Of a stretch of 49,136 nt of DNA, positions 41,706 to 49,136 are shown one piece after another; within the stretch, counting starts at the first letter, position 1, and every line of letters starts with the position of its first letter. The translations under genes and the position numbers were made by a program. The notes under the pieces were generated by a model. That model had not been told where the DNA came from. It saw only the letters and a program-made list of their open reading frames with translations, and did no database searches. Source of the stretch: an uncultured Erythrobacter sp. (GTDB lineage: Bacteria; Pseudomonadota; Alphaproteobacteria; Sphingomonadales; Sphingomonadaceae); assembly GCA_913061345.1 (NCBI GenBank), contig CAJXTZ010000007.1, positions 1 to 49,136 on the forward strand, in the 5' to 3' direction.

Positions 41706-42406
41706 CCCTCCGTTGCGAGGCTCCCGCCAACACCCGTCATCACGCCGTCGGTGATTATCACCACGTCGCCCACTCCGGCGATATCGAACAGGCGGCTGGC
41801 AAATTCATCCGGCACGCCGATGCAGCCGTGGCTGGCGTAGCCGCGTTCCACGGTGGAGCCGCCATGCACAGCCACGCCGTCCCATGTCAGGCGCAGGGTC
41901 CAGGGCATGGGCGCATTGCCGTATTTTTCGGAGACGTTGTGACGTTCCTTGGCGAGGATCGGGAAGGTGCCGACAGGGGTGGGGTGTTCCGGCGTGCCCA
42001 GTAGCGCGGCGGCGGCGCCGATTTCATAGCCATTGCGGAACACGCTGATGACGCGCGCCTGCAAGTCCACCGTCACCACCAGCGGACCGTTGGGAATGCC
42101 CTCATCGTCCCAGTGCCATTCGCCATAGCGGATCGGGCCGTCGATCGGCAGCACGCGCTTGATGACGAAGGGATCGTCGGGATCGTTGGGTGGGGCTGGC
42201 TGCACCACCTCGTTCGCCACGAAAGTGATCGCTTCGTCGACCGTTTCATGCGCCGCCGTGGTGCTTTCGGCCAGAATATCCTTGGCAGAAAGCCATTGCG
42301 CCATGGACGCCTGCGCTTCGCCGCCACGTCCCAGCAGGGCAATACCGCCTACCAACACCAGGACGGTCAGAGACAAGCCGGACATCCATTTTAGTGCACC
42401 AGTCAT
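41702..42406 (-). CDS. L,D-transpeptidase (YkuD domain)
   Basis: This 234-residue exported protein has a membrane/signal helix (LSLTVLVLVGGIALLG, about 10-26) and a YkuD domain (about 115-230). The catalytic motif is HGGSTVERGYASHGCIGV, with the nucleophile Cys in SHGCIG. It cross-links or anchors peptidoglycan through 3-3 links. The ATG at 42406 has AAGGGTGG upstream and starts the hydrophobic helix; the frame is open to 42487. Overlaps the end of tilS by 4 bases; the PEPC-like gene lies 94 bases upstream and may have its own transcript. Confidence 0.9.
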   Translation of the reverse strand: MTGALKWMSGLSLTVLVLVGGIALLGRGGEAQASMAQWLSAKDILAESTTAAHETVDEAITFVANEVVQPAPPNDPDDPFVIKRVLPIDGPIRYGEWHWDDEGIPNGPLVVTVDLQARVISVFRNGYEIGAAAALLGTPEHPTPVGTFPILAKERHNVSEKYGNAPMPWTLRLTWDGVAVHGGSTVERGYASHGCIGVPDEFASRLFDIAGVGDVVIITDGVMTGVGGSLATEG

Positions 42407-42500
42407 GCCACCCTTAATGGGCGCACTCTTGGTTGAAATCCAGCGCGCTATGCCTTTGCGTCCCTGTTTGAAACGCTGCGAGCGCACATTTCAGCAGGCC

Positions 42501-45275
42501 TTAGCCATGCGCACCGAAAATATTGGCAATGGCGGTCGATATGCGCAGGCAAAGACCATGCGCGCGCTCTATCGGGTCGATGAAGTCGCGGTGGATCGCC
42601 TCGTAACCTTCATCCCCGCCATCCGGCCAATCGGTCGGTTCGGTAAGATCGAATCGCCCGATACGAGGGAAGTGCGTGGGGTAGGCCCGGCGCAACTGTG
42701 CCAGCGCCTCCTCCACGCGCAGGGTGAAGATCATTTCCAGCACATCGTCGCGGCTAACATCGTTGGCTCGGCTGAATACCGGTACGCTGACTGCGCGAAT
42801 GAACATGGCCTGTAGCAGGGCGATGCGCAGTGACTGCAGTACGCCGATCATGCGCCGCTTTTCCTCGCGGTTTTCGGTCGGCGCATCGTCGGGCACGTGG
42901 TCCAGAAGGCGATGGAATTTCATCGCATCCACGCGCAATCGGCTGGCAAGGCGGCGGAACACGCCAACGCGGTCGTCCTTCACCAGATACTCGCTCAAGC
43001 CCTCGCAAGCGGCGGTCAAATGGCTTTCGGTACCGCGGTAGGGACGGCTGGCCCAGTAGGCGGAGTTGAACAGTTCGCCATAGGCCGCCACCGTCTTTAC
43101 GCTGGCAAGCGCATTGGCGGCGCGCACCAGGCGCACCAGTTCCAGCCCGCGCGCGGAATTGGCAAGCAGGGCACCGATTTCCTCGTAATTGCCCTCCGCC
43201 GCTTCACCCAGGCCCGCGATCACGTTCACCGGATAGCCGAGCTGTTGCAGGATGGAATTGTGCGGAATGGCGCGGATCTGTCGCAGGCTCATCTCGCGGT
43301 CGGCATTCAGGTCGCTCTGGCGGCGCGAGACCCGGCTGCCAGTGGAATTCAACAGACCGAGGCCAAAGGCAGTAATGGCGCGCGAATAGGTGCGACTTTC
43401 CAGGTGGTCGCGCTGATGCTCCTTTACCGCGCGGTAGAAATCGAGGCTCAGGTCGGTGCGCTGGTAGAATATATCCTTGGGTACATCGACTTCAGTATGC
43501 GCCGGTTGCAGAACGGCGATGCGGGTAAACGTGGCCTGTGCCAGTTCGGGTGTGGAGAACCACAGATATCCGTCGCCGCCCTGGAAACTGACTTCGGGTT
43601 CCAGAGGAATGCCGGCACGGGCAAAACGGCGCTTCGCCCAGGGGGACAAGGCCCAGTCCAACCTGTCTGACATCTTGGCCGGGTGTGCACCGCGGCCCAT
43701 GCTTTCACCGTGGGTGTTGAAGATCAGCGCGGCAACGTCGGTAAGGCCGTTTACCTCCATCGCATCTGCAAGCCGCCCCTGGAGGCGTTCGATCGCAAGG
43801 CTGGCAGGAATCTGGCCGACGAAGCGGCCCGCATCGGAAAATCCTGCCTGTATTGCCACCCGGCCTCGCGTCTTGGCGTATTCCTGATAGACAGGCTCTG
43901 CCAACAGCTCGTCAAGGAAGCGGCCCCCGTGCTCCAGCGCGCTTTCGGTTTCGAACAGCGGGGAAACGTCCACCTTCCCATCGATCCCGAACAGCTTAGC
44001 GAAATAGAGCGCAGCCAGCACGGTGGCGGGCTCTTCGCACTCGGCAATCAGCATGCGGATGGGCGCGTCTTCGTCGATATGGGCAAGGATTTGCGCCATC
44101 GCCAGGAATTGGCGAATGGCGGTGCTGGCCTCTATCGCCAATGCGCCGAAGTTGCTGCGGCGCGGCTCGATCTTCTCGATTGCGCGGTTGAGGTGAACCA
44201 CGGCGCCCTTGCTGGCGAGGTCCAGGTTGCCGGCCGGGTCGATGCGGCGACGAATGGCATTGTGCAACTGCTTGGCGTTCACGCGAAAATGGATCCAGCC
44301 CATGCCCAGCCCGTCGGCGCGCATGGCGGCGGCCAGCGTTGCCAGCGCAACGGCCCTGCTGGCATCGTCGCAATCCTTCGCCTCGTCCTGAAGTGCATTT
44401 ATGAAGTGCTTCAGGCTAAGCAGCTTTCTCGGGTCGCTGGCGGTCAGCCGATTTGCAGCAACGGACAATGCGGCGGGATCGGAGAGGTCGGAGGTAAAAT
44501 CCTGCGCGCGCTCCTGCGCGTAGGCGGCTGCCGGGCGCAATTCGTTGAGCAAATGGTGATCGGGGTCGAAGCTCTCGAGAGAGGCGACATAGCGGCTTAA
44601 CCGCTCGGCCTTCTCCGACAGGCGAAAGCCGATGGAATTGGACCAGGTGATATCGGTGCGCCCGTCCATGTCATAGCCCACCCAACTGGCGAAGCGGAAG
44701 GGCAGGGGAGCCAGTTCGTGCCACTGGTCGGGCCACACTTTTTGCGCATGGCCCAGCAATTGCGATACGATGGCGTCGCGCGCGTCTTGCGCATTGGCGA
44801 TGGCCCGCATGGCGCGCTCGTGTTCGTAGGCCAGGGTTACTTGCGGACGTTCGCCGCCGATGCAGGCGTCGGTAATTTCCGCGTCGCTGCAAGCGGCATT
44901 GGCTACCGCGTCGGATTGCGCGGGTGTCAGCAGGAAGGTGGGATGCGCGGTGAACACGGCGTGCAGCTGTGGACGCTCCCACTGGGCGCGAAATGTCGTG
45001 AAATCGCCTGCTTCCAGCGTATCGGCCAGTGCCGTCTCGTTGGCCTCTGCCCCGATGGGTGAAACCATGCGCTTCAGCCGTAAAGCGCGATCACCTAGCG
45101 AAGCGACTTCCAGCTCGGCGATCAGCGCCTCGAAATCGTCGAGCGACATCTCACCCGCTTCCAACTGCCGCGAAAGGTCATGCCCCAACTGGAATACAGG
45201 ATTGAACTGCGGTGTTTCCACTGTTCGCTGGTGCAGTTCCTGCAAGCGCTGGCTGAGATCGGAAACGCCGGTCAT
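42501..45275 (-). CDS. ppc: Divergent phosphoenolpyruvate-carboxylase-like protein
   Basis: This 924-residue protein spans the whole PEPC fold. Canonical PEPC converts PEP and bicarbonate to oxaloacetate and phosphate. Shared elements are FTAHPT (about 109) with the catalytic His, the metal-site PLFET (about 438) and the SD of the GYSDS segment (GFSDAGRF). Changes are notable: FTAHPTE ends in F rather than E. WIGGDRDGN reads WVGYDMDGR. HGRGGxxGRGGG reads HGESMGRGAH, so the Arg of the first GRGG is replaced by Glu. YSDSxKDAG has lost its Lys. The usual C-terminal NTG is HG. It is last in the zwf-edd-glk-eda operon, overlapping eda by 4 bases, so an anaplerotic or PEP-related job fits. Whether it is an active carboxylase is open. 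Confidence 0.8.
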   Translation of the reverse strand: MTGVSDLSQRLQELHQRTVETPQFNPVFQLGHDLSRQLEAGEMSLDDFEALIAELEVASLGDRALRLKRMVSPIGAEANETALADTLEAGDFTTFRAQWERPQLHAVFTAHPTFLLTPAQSDAVANAACSDAEITDACIGGERPQVTLAYEHERAMRAIANAQDARDAIVSQLLGHAQKVWPDQWHELAPLPFRFASWVGYDMDGRTDITWSNSIGFRLSEKAERLSRYVASLESFDPDHHLLNELRPAAAYAQERAQDFTSDLSDPAALSVAANRLTASDPRKLLSLKHFINALQDEAKDCDDASRAVALATLAAAMRADGLGMGWIHFRVNAKQLHNAIRRRIDPAGNLDLASKGAVVHLNRAIEKIEPRRSNFGALAIEASTAIRQFLAMAQILAHIDEDAPIRMLIAECEEPATVLAALYFAKLFGIDGKVDVSPLFETESALEHGGRFLDELLAEPVYQEYAKTRGRVAIQAGFSDAGRFVGQIPASLAIERLQGRLADAMEVNGLTDVAALIFNTHGESMGRGAHPAKMSDRLDWALSPWAKRRFARAGIPLEPEVSFQGGDGYLWFSTPELAQATFTRIAVLQPAHTEVDVPKDIFYQRTDLSLDFYRAVKEHQRDHLESRTYSRAITAFGLGLLNSTGSRVSRRQSDLNADREMSLRQIRAIPHNSILQQLGYPVNVIAGLGEAAEGNYEEIGALLANSARGLELVRLVRAANALASVKTVAAYGELFNSAYWASRPYRGTESHLTAACEGLSEYLVKDDRVGVFRRLASRLRVDAMKFHRLLDHVPDDAPTENREEKRRMIGVLQSLRIALLQAMFIRAVSVPVFSRANDVSRDDVLEMIFTLRVEEALAQLRRAYPTHFPRIGRFDLTEPTDWPDGGDEGYEAIHRDFIDPIERAHGLCLRISTAIANIFGAHG

Positions 45276-45895
45276 TGCTTGCCCATCTCGGCAGCTTCGC
45301 GCGCCAATGCCTCAATATTCTCGCGCGAGGCACCCTTGGGCGCGACCCAGCTGCCGCCCACGCACAGCACCTGTTCCATCGCCAGCCAGTCGGGTGCGGT
45401 CTCAGCGGAAATGCCGCCGGTGGGGCAGAACTTGCATGTGCGGAAGACGGAGGTGAGCGCTTTCAGTGCGGGAATGCCGCCATTGGCCATCGCCGGGAAG
45501 AACTTGAAATGGGATAGCCCCATGTCGAGGCCCGCCATCAATTCCCCTGCAGTGGCTATGCCGGGCAGGAAGGGAATGCCGGACTTGATCGCGGCGCGGC
45601 CCAAGGGCTCTGTCAGGCCGGGAGAGACGATGAATTCCGCCCCGGCAGCAAGCGCCGCGTCGAGGTCTTTCTGGTTGGTCACAGTGCCAGCACCCACGAT
45701 GGCGCCGGGCACCAGGTTCATGCGCTTTATCACCTCGATCGCCGCATCGGTGCGCAGGGTAACTTCAAGGACTTTCAGCCCGCCTGCCACCAGCGCCTCT
45801 GCCATCGGGCGGGCTTCGGCGGGATCGTCTACCACCAGCACCGGGATGACCGGCGCGCTAAGCATGATTTCCTCGATATTATCGGATGCGCTCAT
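45272..45895 (-). CDS. eda: KDPG aldolase
   Basis: This 207-residue class I aldolase splits 2-keto-3-deoxy-6-phosphogluconate into pyruvate and glyceraldehyde-3-phosphate, the last Entner-Doudoroff step. Conserved EVTLRT (Glu of the active site, about 44), GAGTV (about 68), the Schiff-base Lys in LSHFKFFPA (about 130) and PTGGIS are present. Size is normal for the family. It overlaps ppc by 4 bases and follows glk by 4 bases. Confidence 0.95.
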   Translation of the reverse strand: MSASDNIEEIMLSAPVIPVLVVDDPAEARPMAEALVAGGLKVLEVTLRTDAAIEVIKRMNLVPGAIVGAGTVTNQKDLDAALAAGAEFIVSPGLTEPLGRAAIKSGIPFLPGIATAGELMAGLDMGLSHFKFFPAMANGGIPALKALTSVFRTCKFCPTGGISAETAPDWLAMEQVLCVGGSWVAPKGASRENIEALAREAAEMGKQ

Positions 45896-45899
45896 GGTG

Positions 45900-46877
45900 T
45901 CAGTCTCCGTATGCTTGGATAAAGGCCGCCGCCGCGCCGAAAAGGCCGGGTTGCGGATGGGTTATGAGTTTGACGGGAATGCCCGCCATCAGGTTTTCGA
46001 AGCGACCCTTGGCGCGGAAACGTTCGGCAAAGCCCGAGTTGGGCAGGTGATCGCGCAGCCGGTAGCCCAGGCCACCTGCGACAACCACGCCAGAAAAGCC
46101 GCCTTGTGCCAACGCGATATCGCCCGCGACCGAACCTAACGATAGGCAAAAACGGTCTATCGCGGCAGCGGCAAGCGAATCTGAGCCCTCCATGCCCGCG
46201 GTCCAGATGGCGACGTCGTCCTGCTCCTTCACGGCGCGGCCTTCCAGCGCGGCGAGGGTGGAGTATATATCGACTATTGCCGGGCCGGAAACCACGCGCT
46301 CCACCGACACGCGATTGTGCCGCTTGCGCAAACGCGCGAGTATCGCATCCTCTATGGGATCGAGAGGGGCAAAGTCCACATGGCCGCCTTCGGTGGCAGA
46401 CACCCGGTAGGTGCCGTCAGGCTCACGATAGAGATGGGCCACCCCCAGGCCGGTGCCGGGGCCAAGTACGGAAAGCCGCCCCGTCGCCCCTAGCGGTCCT
46501 TGCGGGCCGGTAAGATGCAGCAGCTCGTCCTCGCCCGCGCGCGCCACGGCATGGGCGACAGCTTCGAAATCGTTGACAATGATAAAACGAGAAACGCCGA
46601 GCTTGCTTTCGACCAGCGCGGGGCGAATGATCCAGGGGTTGTTGGTGAACTTGATCACATCGCCGCCCACCGGACCTGCAATTGCCATGGCCACAGCATC
46701 CGGCAGGCTGCCGCCTTTCTGGGCGCGGTAATCCTCCCACGCTGTCTGGAAGCTGGCGTGATCTTCGGTATGCAGGGTTACAGGCTCATCCATGGTGATG
46801 GTGCCATTTTCGCCTTTGGTGGCGATGGCGAAGCGGGCGTGGGTCCCGCCGATATCCACGGCTACGAGTTCGGTCAT
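45900..46877 (-). CDS. glk: Glucokinase
   Basis: This 325-residue cytosolic kinase phosphorylates glucose to glucose-6-phosphate with ATP. The ROK/bacterial glucokinase pattern is clear. [15 protein letters not shown] (about 5-19) is the phosphate loop. [12 protein letters not shown] holds the catalytic Asp-containing [14 protein letters not shown] the sugar-binding loop, [11 protein letters not shown] the family's conserved Glu, and [10 protein letters not shown] the ATP-binding region. Overlaps edd by 4 bases (ATGA), so translated with it. Confidence 0.94.
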   Translation of the reverse strand: MTELVAVDIGGTHARFAIATKGENGTITMDEPVTLHTEDHASFQTAWEDYRAQKGGSLPDAVAMAIAGPVGGDVIKFTNNPWIIRPALVESKLGVSRFIIVNDFEAVAHAVARAGEDELLHLTGPQGPLGATGRLSVLGPGTGLGVAHLYREPDGTYRVSATEGGHVDFAPLDPIEDAILARLRKRHNRVSVERVVSGPAIVDIYSTLAALEGRAVKEQDDVAIWTAGMEGSDSLAAAAIDRFCLSLGSVAGDIALAQGGFSGVVVAGGLGYRLRDHLPNSGFAERFRAKGRFENLMAGIPVKLITHPQPGLFGAAAAFIQAYGD

Positions 46878-48688
46878 AGTCCTGCCGCCGCCAGCATTGC
46901 GCTGCCGCCTTTCTCTGCTTCGTCAGCTCCGCTGCGCATCATCGCGAACAGTTCGCGGCCCGTACCCATGTCCGGCGGCGGATCAGAAGCCGGGGTACGG
47001 TCTGAAAGAACGGCCGTGGTGGAAAGCGTGCCCGTTTTTGCGCAAACCCTCACCACATCGCCATCTTGCAACAGGCTGAGTGGGCCCCCGCCCAGCGCTT
47101 CGGGCGAACAGTGGATCGCGGCAGGCACTTTGCCACTGGCGCCGCTCATGCGGCCATCTGTCACCAGTGCGACCCGATATCCGCGATCCTGCAGCACGCC
47201 CAGTGGCGGGGGCAGCTTGTGCAGTTCGGGCATGCCATTTGCGCGTGGCCCCTGGAACCGCACGACGACCACGACATCCTTGTCCAGTTCGCCAGCGGAA
47301 AAGGCCTCGGCCACCTGCTTCTGGGTGGAGAAGACGCGGCAAGGCGCCTCGATGGTCCAGCGCTCCTTCTCCACAGCGGAAGACTTGAAGCAGGCGCGCC
47401 CCAGGTTGCCTTCGACGAGACGCATCCCGCCATCAGGCTGGAAGGGGTTGTCGGCGGTGCGCAGCATCGTGTCATCGCCGCTCGTCCCGACATCGCGCCA
47501 GGCGAGGTTTTCTCCATTCAGCCACGGTTCTTGCGCATATTGCGCCATGCCGCGTTCTTCGCCAACGCCGATGACATCGGGATGGGCCAAACCAGCGCCC
47601 AGCAGTTCCTTGATTACGTAGCCCATGCCGCCCGCATCGTGGAAGTGGTTCACATCGCCGGAGCCGTTGGGATAGACCCGTGCCAGCAAAGGCACCGCAG
47701 CGGAAAGTTCGGACAGGTCCGTCCAGTCGATCTGCACCCCGGCTGCGCGCGCAAAGGCGGGAATGTGGATGGCATGGTTGGTAGAACCGCCCGTTGCCAG
47801 CAGGCCGACCGCCGCGTTCACGATGGCTTTTTCATCTACGCAATGGCCCAGCGGGCGGTAATCGTTACCGTCGCGGCCCATCGCTGCCACCCGGTGCATC
47901 GCCGCGCGGTCCAGCGATTGCCTGATCTTGGTGCCCGGCTGGAAGAAAGCCGCGCCCGGAACGTGGAGGCCCATCAGTTCCATCATCATCTGGTTGGAAT
48001 TGGCCGTGCCGAAGAACGTGCAGGTGCCGGCGGAATGGTAGGAGCCAAGTTCGCTATCCAGCAGTTCCTGCCGCGTCGCCTTACCTTCCGCATAAAGCTG
48101 GCGAACGCGCTGCTTTTCCTTGTTGGAGATACCCGAGGGCATGGGACCACCGGGCACGAAAACTGCGGGCAAATGGCCAAAGCGCAAGGCACCCATAAGC
48201 AGGCCGGGCACGATCTTGTCGCAAATGCCCAGCAACAGCATGCCGTCGAACATCGCGTGCGACAGCGCGATGCCGGTGCTCAACGCGATCACATCCCGGC
48301 TGAAGAGGCTGAGTTCCATACCCGTTTCGCCCTGCGTCACACCGTCGCACATGGCTGGCGTTCCGCCTGCGACCTGCGTGGTCGCGCCGATTTCGCGGGC
48401 GTAGATCTTCAGCCGTTCGGGATAGCGGTAATAGGGTGCGTGGGCCGAAAGCATGTCGTTATAGGCTGTGACGATGCCGATATTCGGACCGCGTGCAATT
48501 TTCAGTGCATCCTGATCCTCTCCCGCACCGGCATAGGCGTGGGCGAGGTTGGAGCAGGATACCTGGCTGCGTTCGGGCTGGTTGTCCGCCTCGCGCTCTA
48601 TCAGGTCGAGATAGGCTTTGCGGCTATCCTTCGATTTGTCGATAATACGCTGGGTGACGCGTTCGATGGTCGGATGAAGGTTACTCAT
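46874..48688 (-). CDS. edd: 6-Phosphogluconate dehydratase
   Basis: This 604-residue enzyme dehydrates 6-phosphogluconate to KDPG, the committed Entner-Doudoroff step. It belongs to the IlvD/Edd family and needs an iron-sulfur cluster. Family motifs are visible: [21 protein letters not shown], then [21 protein letters not shown] around residue 150 with a cluster Cys, [17 protein letters not shown] and [17 protein letters not shown]. The C-terminal [19 protein letters not shown] closes the catalytic core. Its start overlaps the end of zwf by 8 bases. Confidence 0.96.
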   Translation of the reverse strand: MSNLHPTIERVTQRIIDKSKDSRKAYLDLIEREADNQPERSQVSCSNLAHAYAGAGEDQDALKIARGPNIGIVTAYNDMLSAHAPYYRYPERLKIYAREIGATTQVAGGTPAMCDGVTQGETGMELSLFSRDVIALSTGIALSHAMFDGMLLLGICDKIVPGLLMGALRFGHLPAVFVPGGPMPSGISNKEKQRVRQLYAEGKATRQELLDSELGSYHSAGTCTFFGTANSNQMMMELMGLHVPGAAFFQPGTKIRQSLDRAAMHRVAAMGRDGNDYRPLGHCVDEKAIVNAAVGLLATGGSTNHAIHIPAFARAAGVQIDWTDLSELSAAVPLLARVYPNGSGDVNHFHDAGGMGYVIKELLGAGLAHPDVIGVGEERGMAQYAQEPWLNGENLAWRDVGTSGDDTMLRTADNPFQPDGGMRLVEGNLGRACFKSSAVEKERWTIEAPCRVFSTQKQVAEAFSAGELDKDVVVVVRFQGPRANGMPELHKLPPPLGVLQDRGYRVALVTDGRMSGASGKVPAAIHCSPEALGGGPLSLLQDGDVVRVCAKTGTLSTTAVLSDRTPASDPPPDMGTGRELFAMMRSGADEAEKGGSAMLAAAGL

Positions 48689-49136
48689 GCCAGCTTACTC
48701 CGTCGCGTTCGGCCAAAGCGATGGCGGCGCTAGGGCCCCAGCTTCCGGCGTTATAGGTCTTGGGCGTCTTGCCATCGGCTTCCCAGCCCGCGCGGATGGC
48801 GTCGATCCATTTCCACTGCGCTTCCACCTCGTCCCGCCGCACGAACAGCGTCTGGTCGCCGCTGATCAGGTCCAGCAGCAGGCGTTCGTAGGCGATCCGC
48901 TTGTGCTTGCCGGTAAAGGCATCGGGCATGCGGATATCCAGCGGCACTTCGCGCAGGGTCATACCCTCGTGCTCGATTCCGGGCACCTTGGCCATCATGG
49001 ACAAAGAGACGTTCTCTTCAGGCTGAATGCCGATCACCAATTGGTTGGCCTTCAGCTTCGCACCGGGGAAAATGGAATGCGGCACATCGCGGAAATTCAC
49101 GATGATCTCCGTCACGCGCTCGGGCAGGCGCTTGCC
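48681..49136 (-). CDS. zwf: Glucose-6-phosphate dehydrogenase, C-terminal part
   Basis: Only the last roughly 150 codons are inside the window; the gene continues past the right edge, with GKRLPER upstream of [10 protein letters not shown] in frame. Seen elements of the C-terminal domain are [65 protein letters not shown] and [11 protein letters not shown]. The enzyme oxidises glucose-6-phosphate and supplies 6-phosphogluconolactone to the downstream genes. It is the upstream visible gene of the zwf-edd-glk-eda-ppc operon, whose promoter lies outside. Confidence 0.96.
   Translation of the reverse strand, partial: GKRLPERVTEIIVNFRDVPHSIFPGAKLKANQLVIGIQPEENVSLSMMAKVPGIEHEGMTLREVPLDIRMPDAFTGKHKRIAYERLLLDLISGDQTLFVRRDEVEAQWKWIDAIRAGWEADGKTPKTYNAGSWGPSAAIALAERDGVSWHE

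Overview
The window is chromosomal DNA of an alphaproteobacterium, most likely order Sphingomonadales and plausibly family Erythrobacteraceae. This rests on the GC-rich coding style, the PhyR-type general stress regulator with EcfG-type promoters, the RcdA-family (DUF1465) protein, the ClpS/LptFG arrangement, two large TonB-dependent receptors, a TPR-sulfotransferase, and a glycolytic cluster of Entner-Doudoroff (ED) type. I found no insertion sequence, phage module, CRISPR array or rRNA. The one RNA gene is a truncated tRNA-Cys at the left edge.

Left part (1-13.2 kb): tRNA-Cys is followed by about 900 bases of decayed DNA holding a broken SulP anion transporter, then a PilZ protein and an AlaC-like aminotransferase. 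Next comes a polyhydroxyalkanoate pair: class I synthase phaC and a phasin with a histone-H1-like N-terminal tail. The phasin has a strong promoter bracketed by repeated operators, and a well-placed internal start. ClpS, LptF, LptG and an acetyltransferase follow in one direction. After a membrane desaturase and a large GNAT-like protein come two stress-response genes, a FATGUY-like single-domain response regulator and phyR. Each is preceded by a GGAAC-N16/17-CGTT element, so both probably belong to the EcfG regulon; nepR and ecfG are not in the window.

Middle part (13.2-33.4 kb): this is a mixed neighbourhood of mostly single genes. It holds a MATE exporter, an orphan two-[2Fe-2S] subunit of the xanthine-oxidase type, a Fur-box-preceded siderophore receptor with an unusual start codon, arsC, lipB plus a tiny lipoprotein, an EamA exporter, a DUF2254 protein, nadA and a BCCT osmolyte transporter. 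A 370-base AT-rich spacer then leads to a second TonB receptor with a textbook terminator and a TPR-sulfotransferase. CsaA, an MFS transporter, a DUF4230 protein and a metallo-beta-lactamase-fold hydrolase follow.

Right part (33.4-49.1 kb): glpK, an RcdA-family protein, two divergent DUF465 mini-proteins, the nitrogen-PTS enzyme ptsP, a RodZ-like membrane HTH protein, a CpoB/YbgF-like periplasmic protein and tilS, then on the minus strand an L,D-transpeptidase. The right edge is a tightly overlapping minus-strand operon zwf-edd-glk-eda-ppc. It converts glucose through the ED pathway to pyruvate and glyceraldehyde-3-phosphate. Its last gene is a PEP-carboxylase-like protein whose active-site motifs depart from the canonical ones; with the phasin it is the most interesting item in the window.
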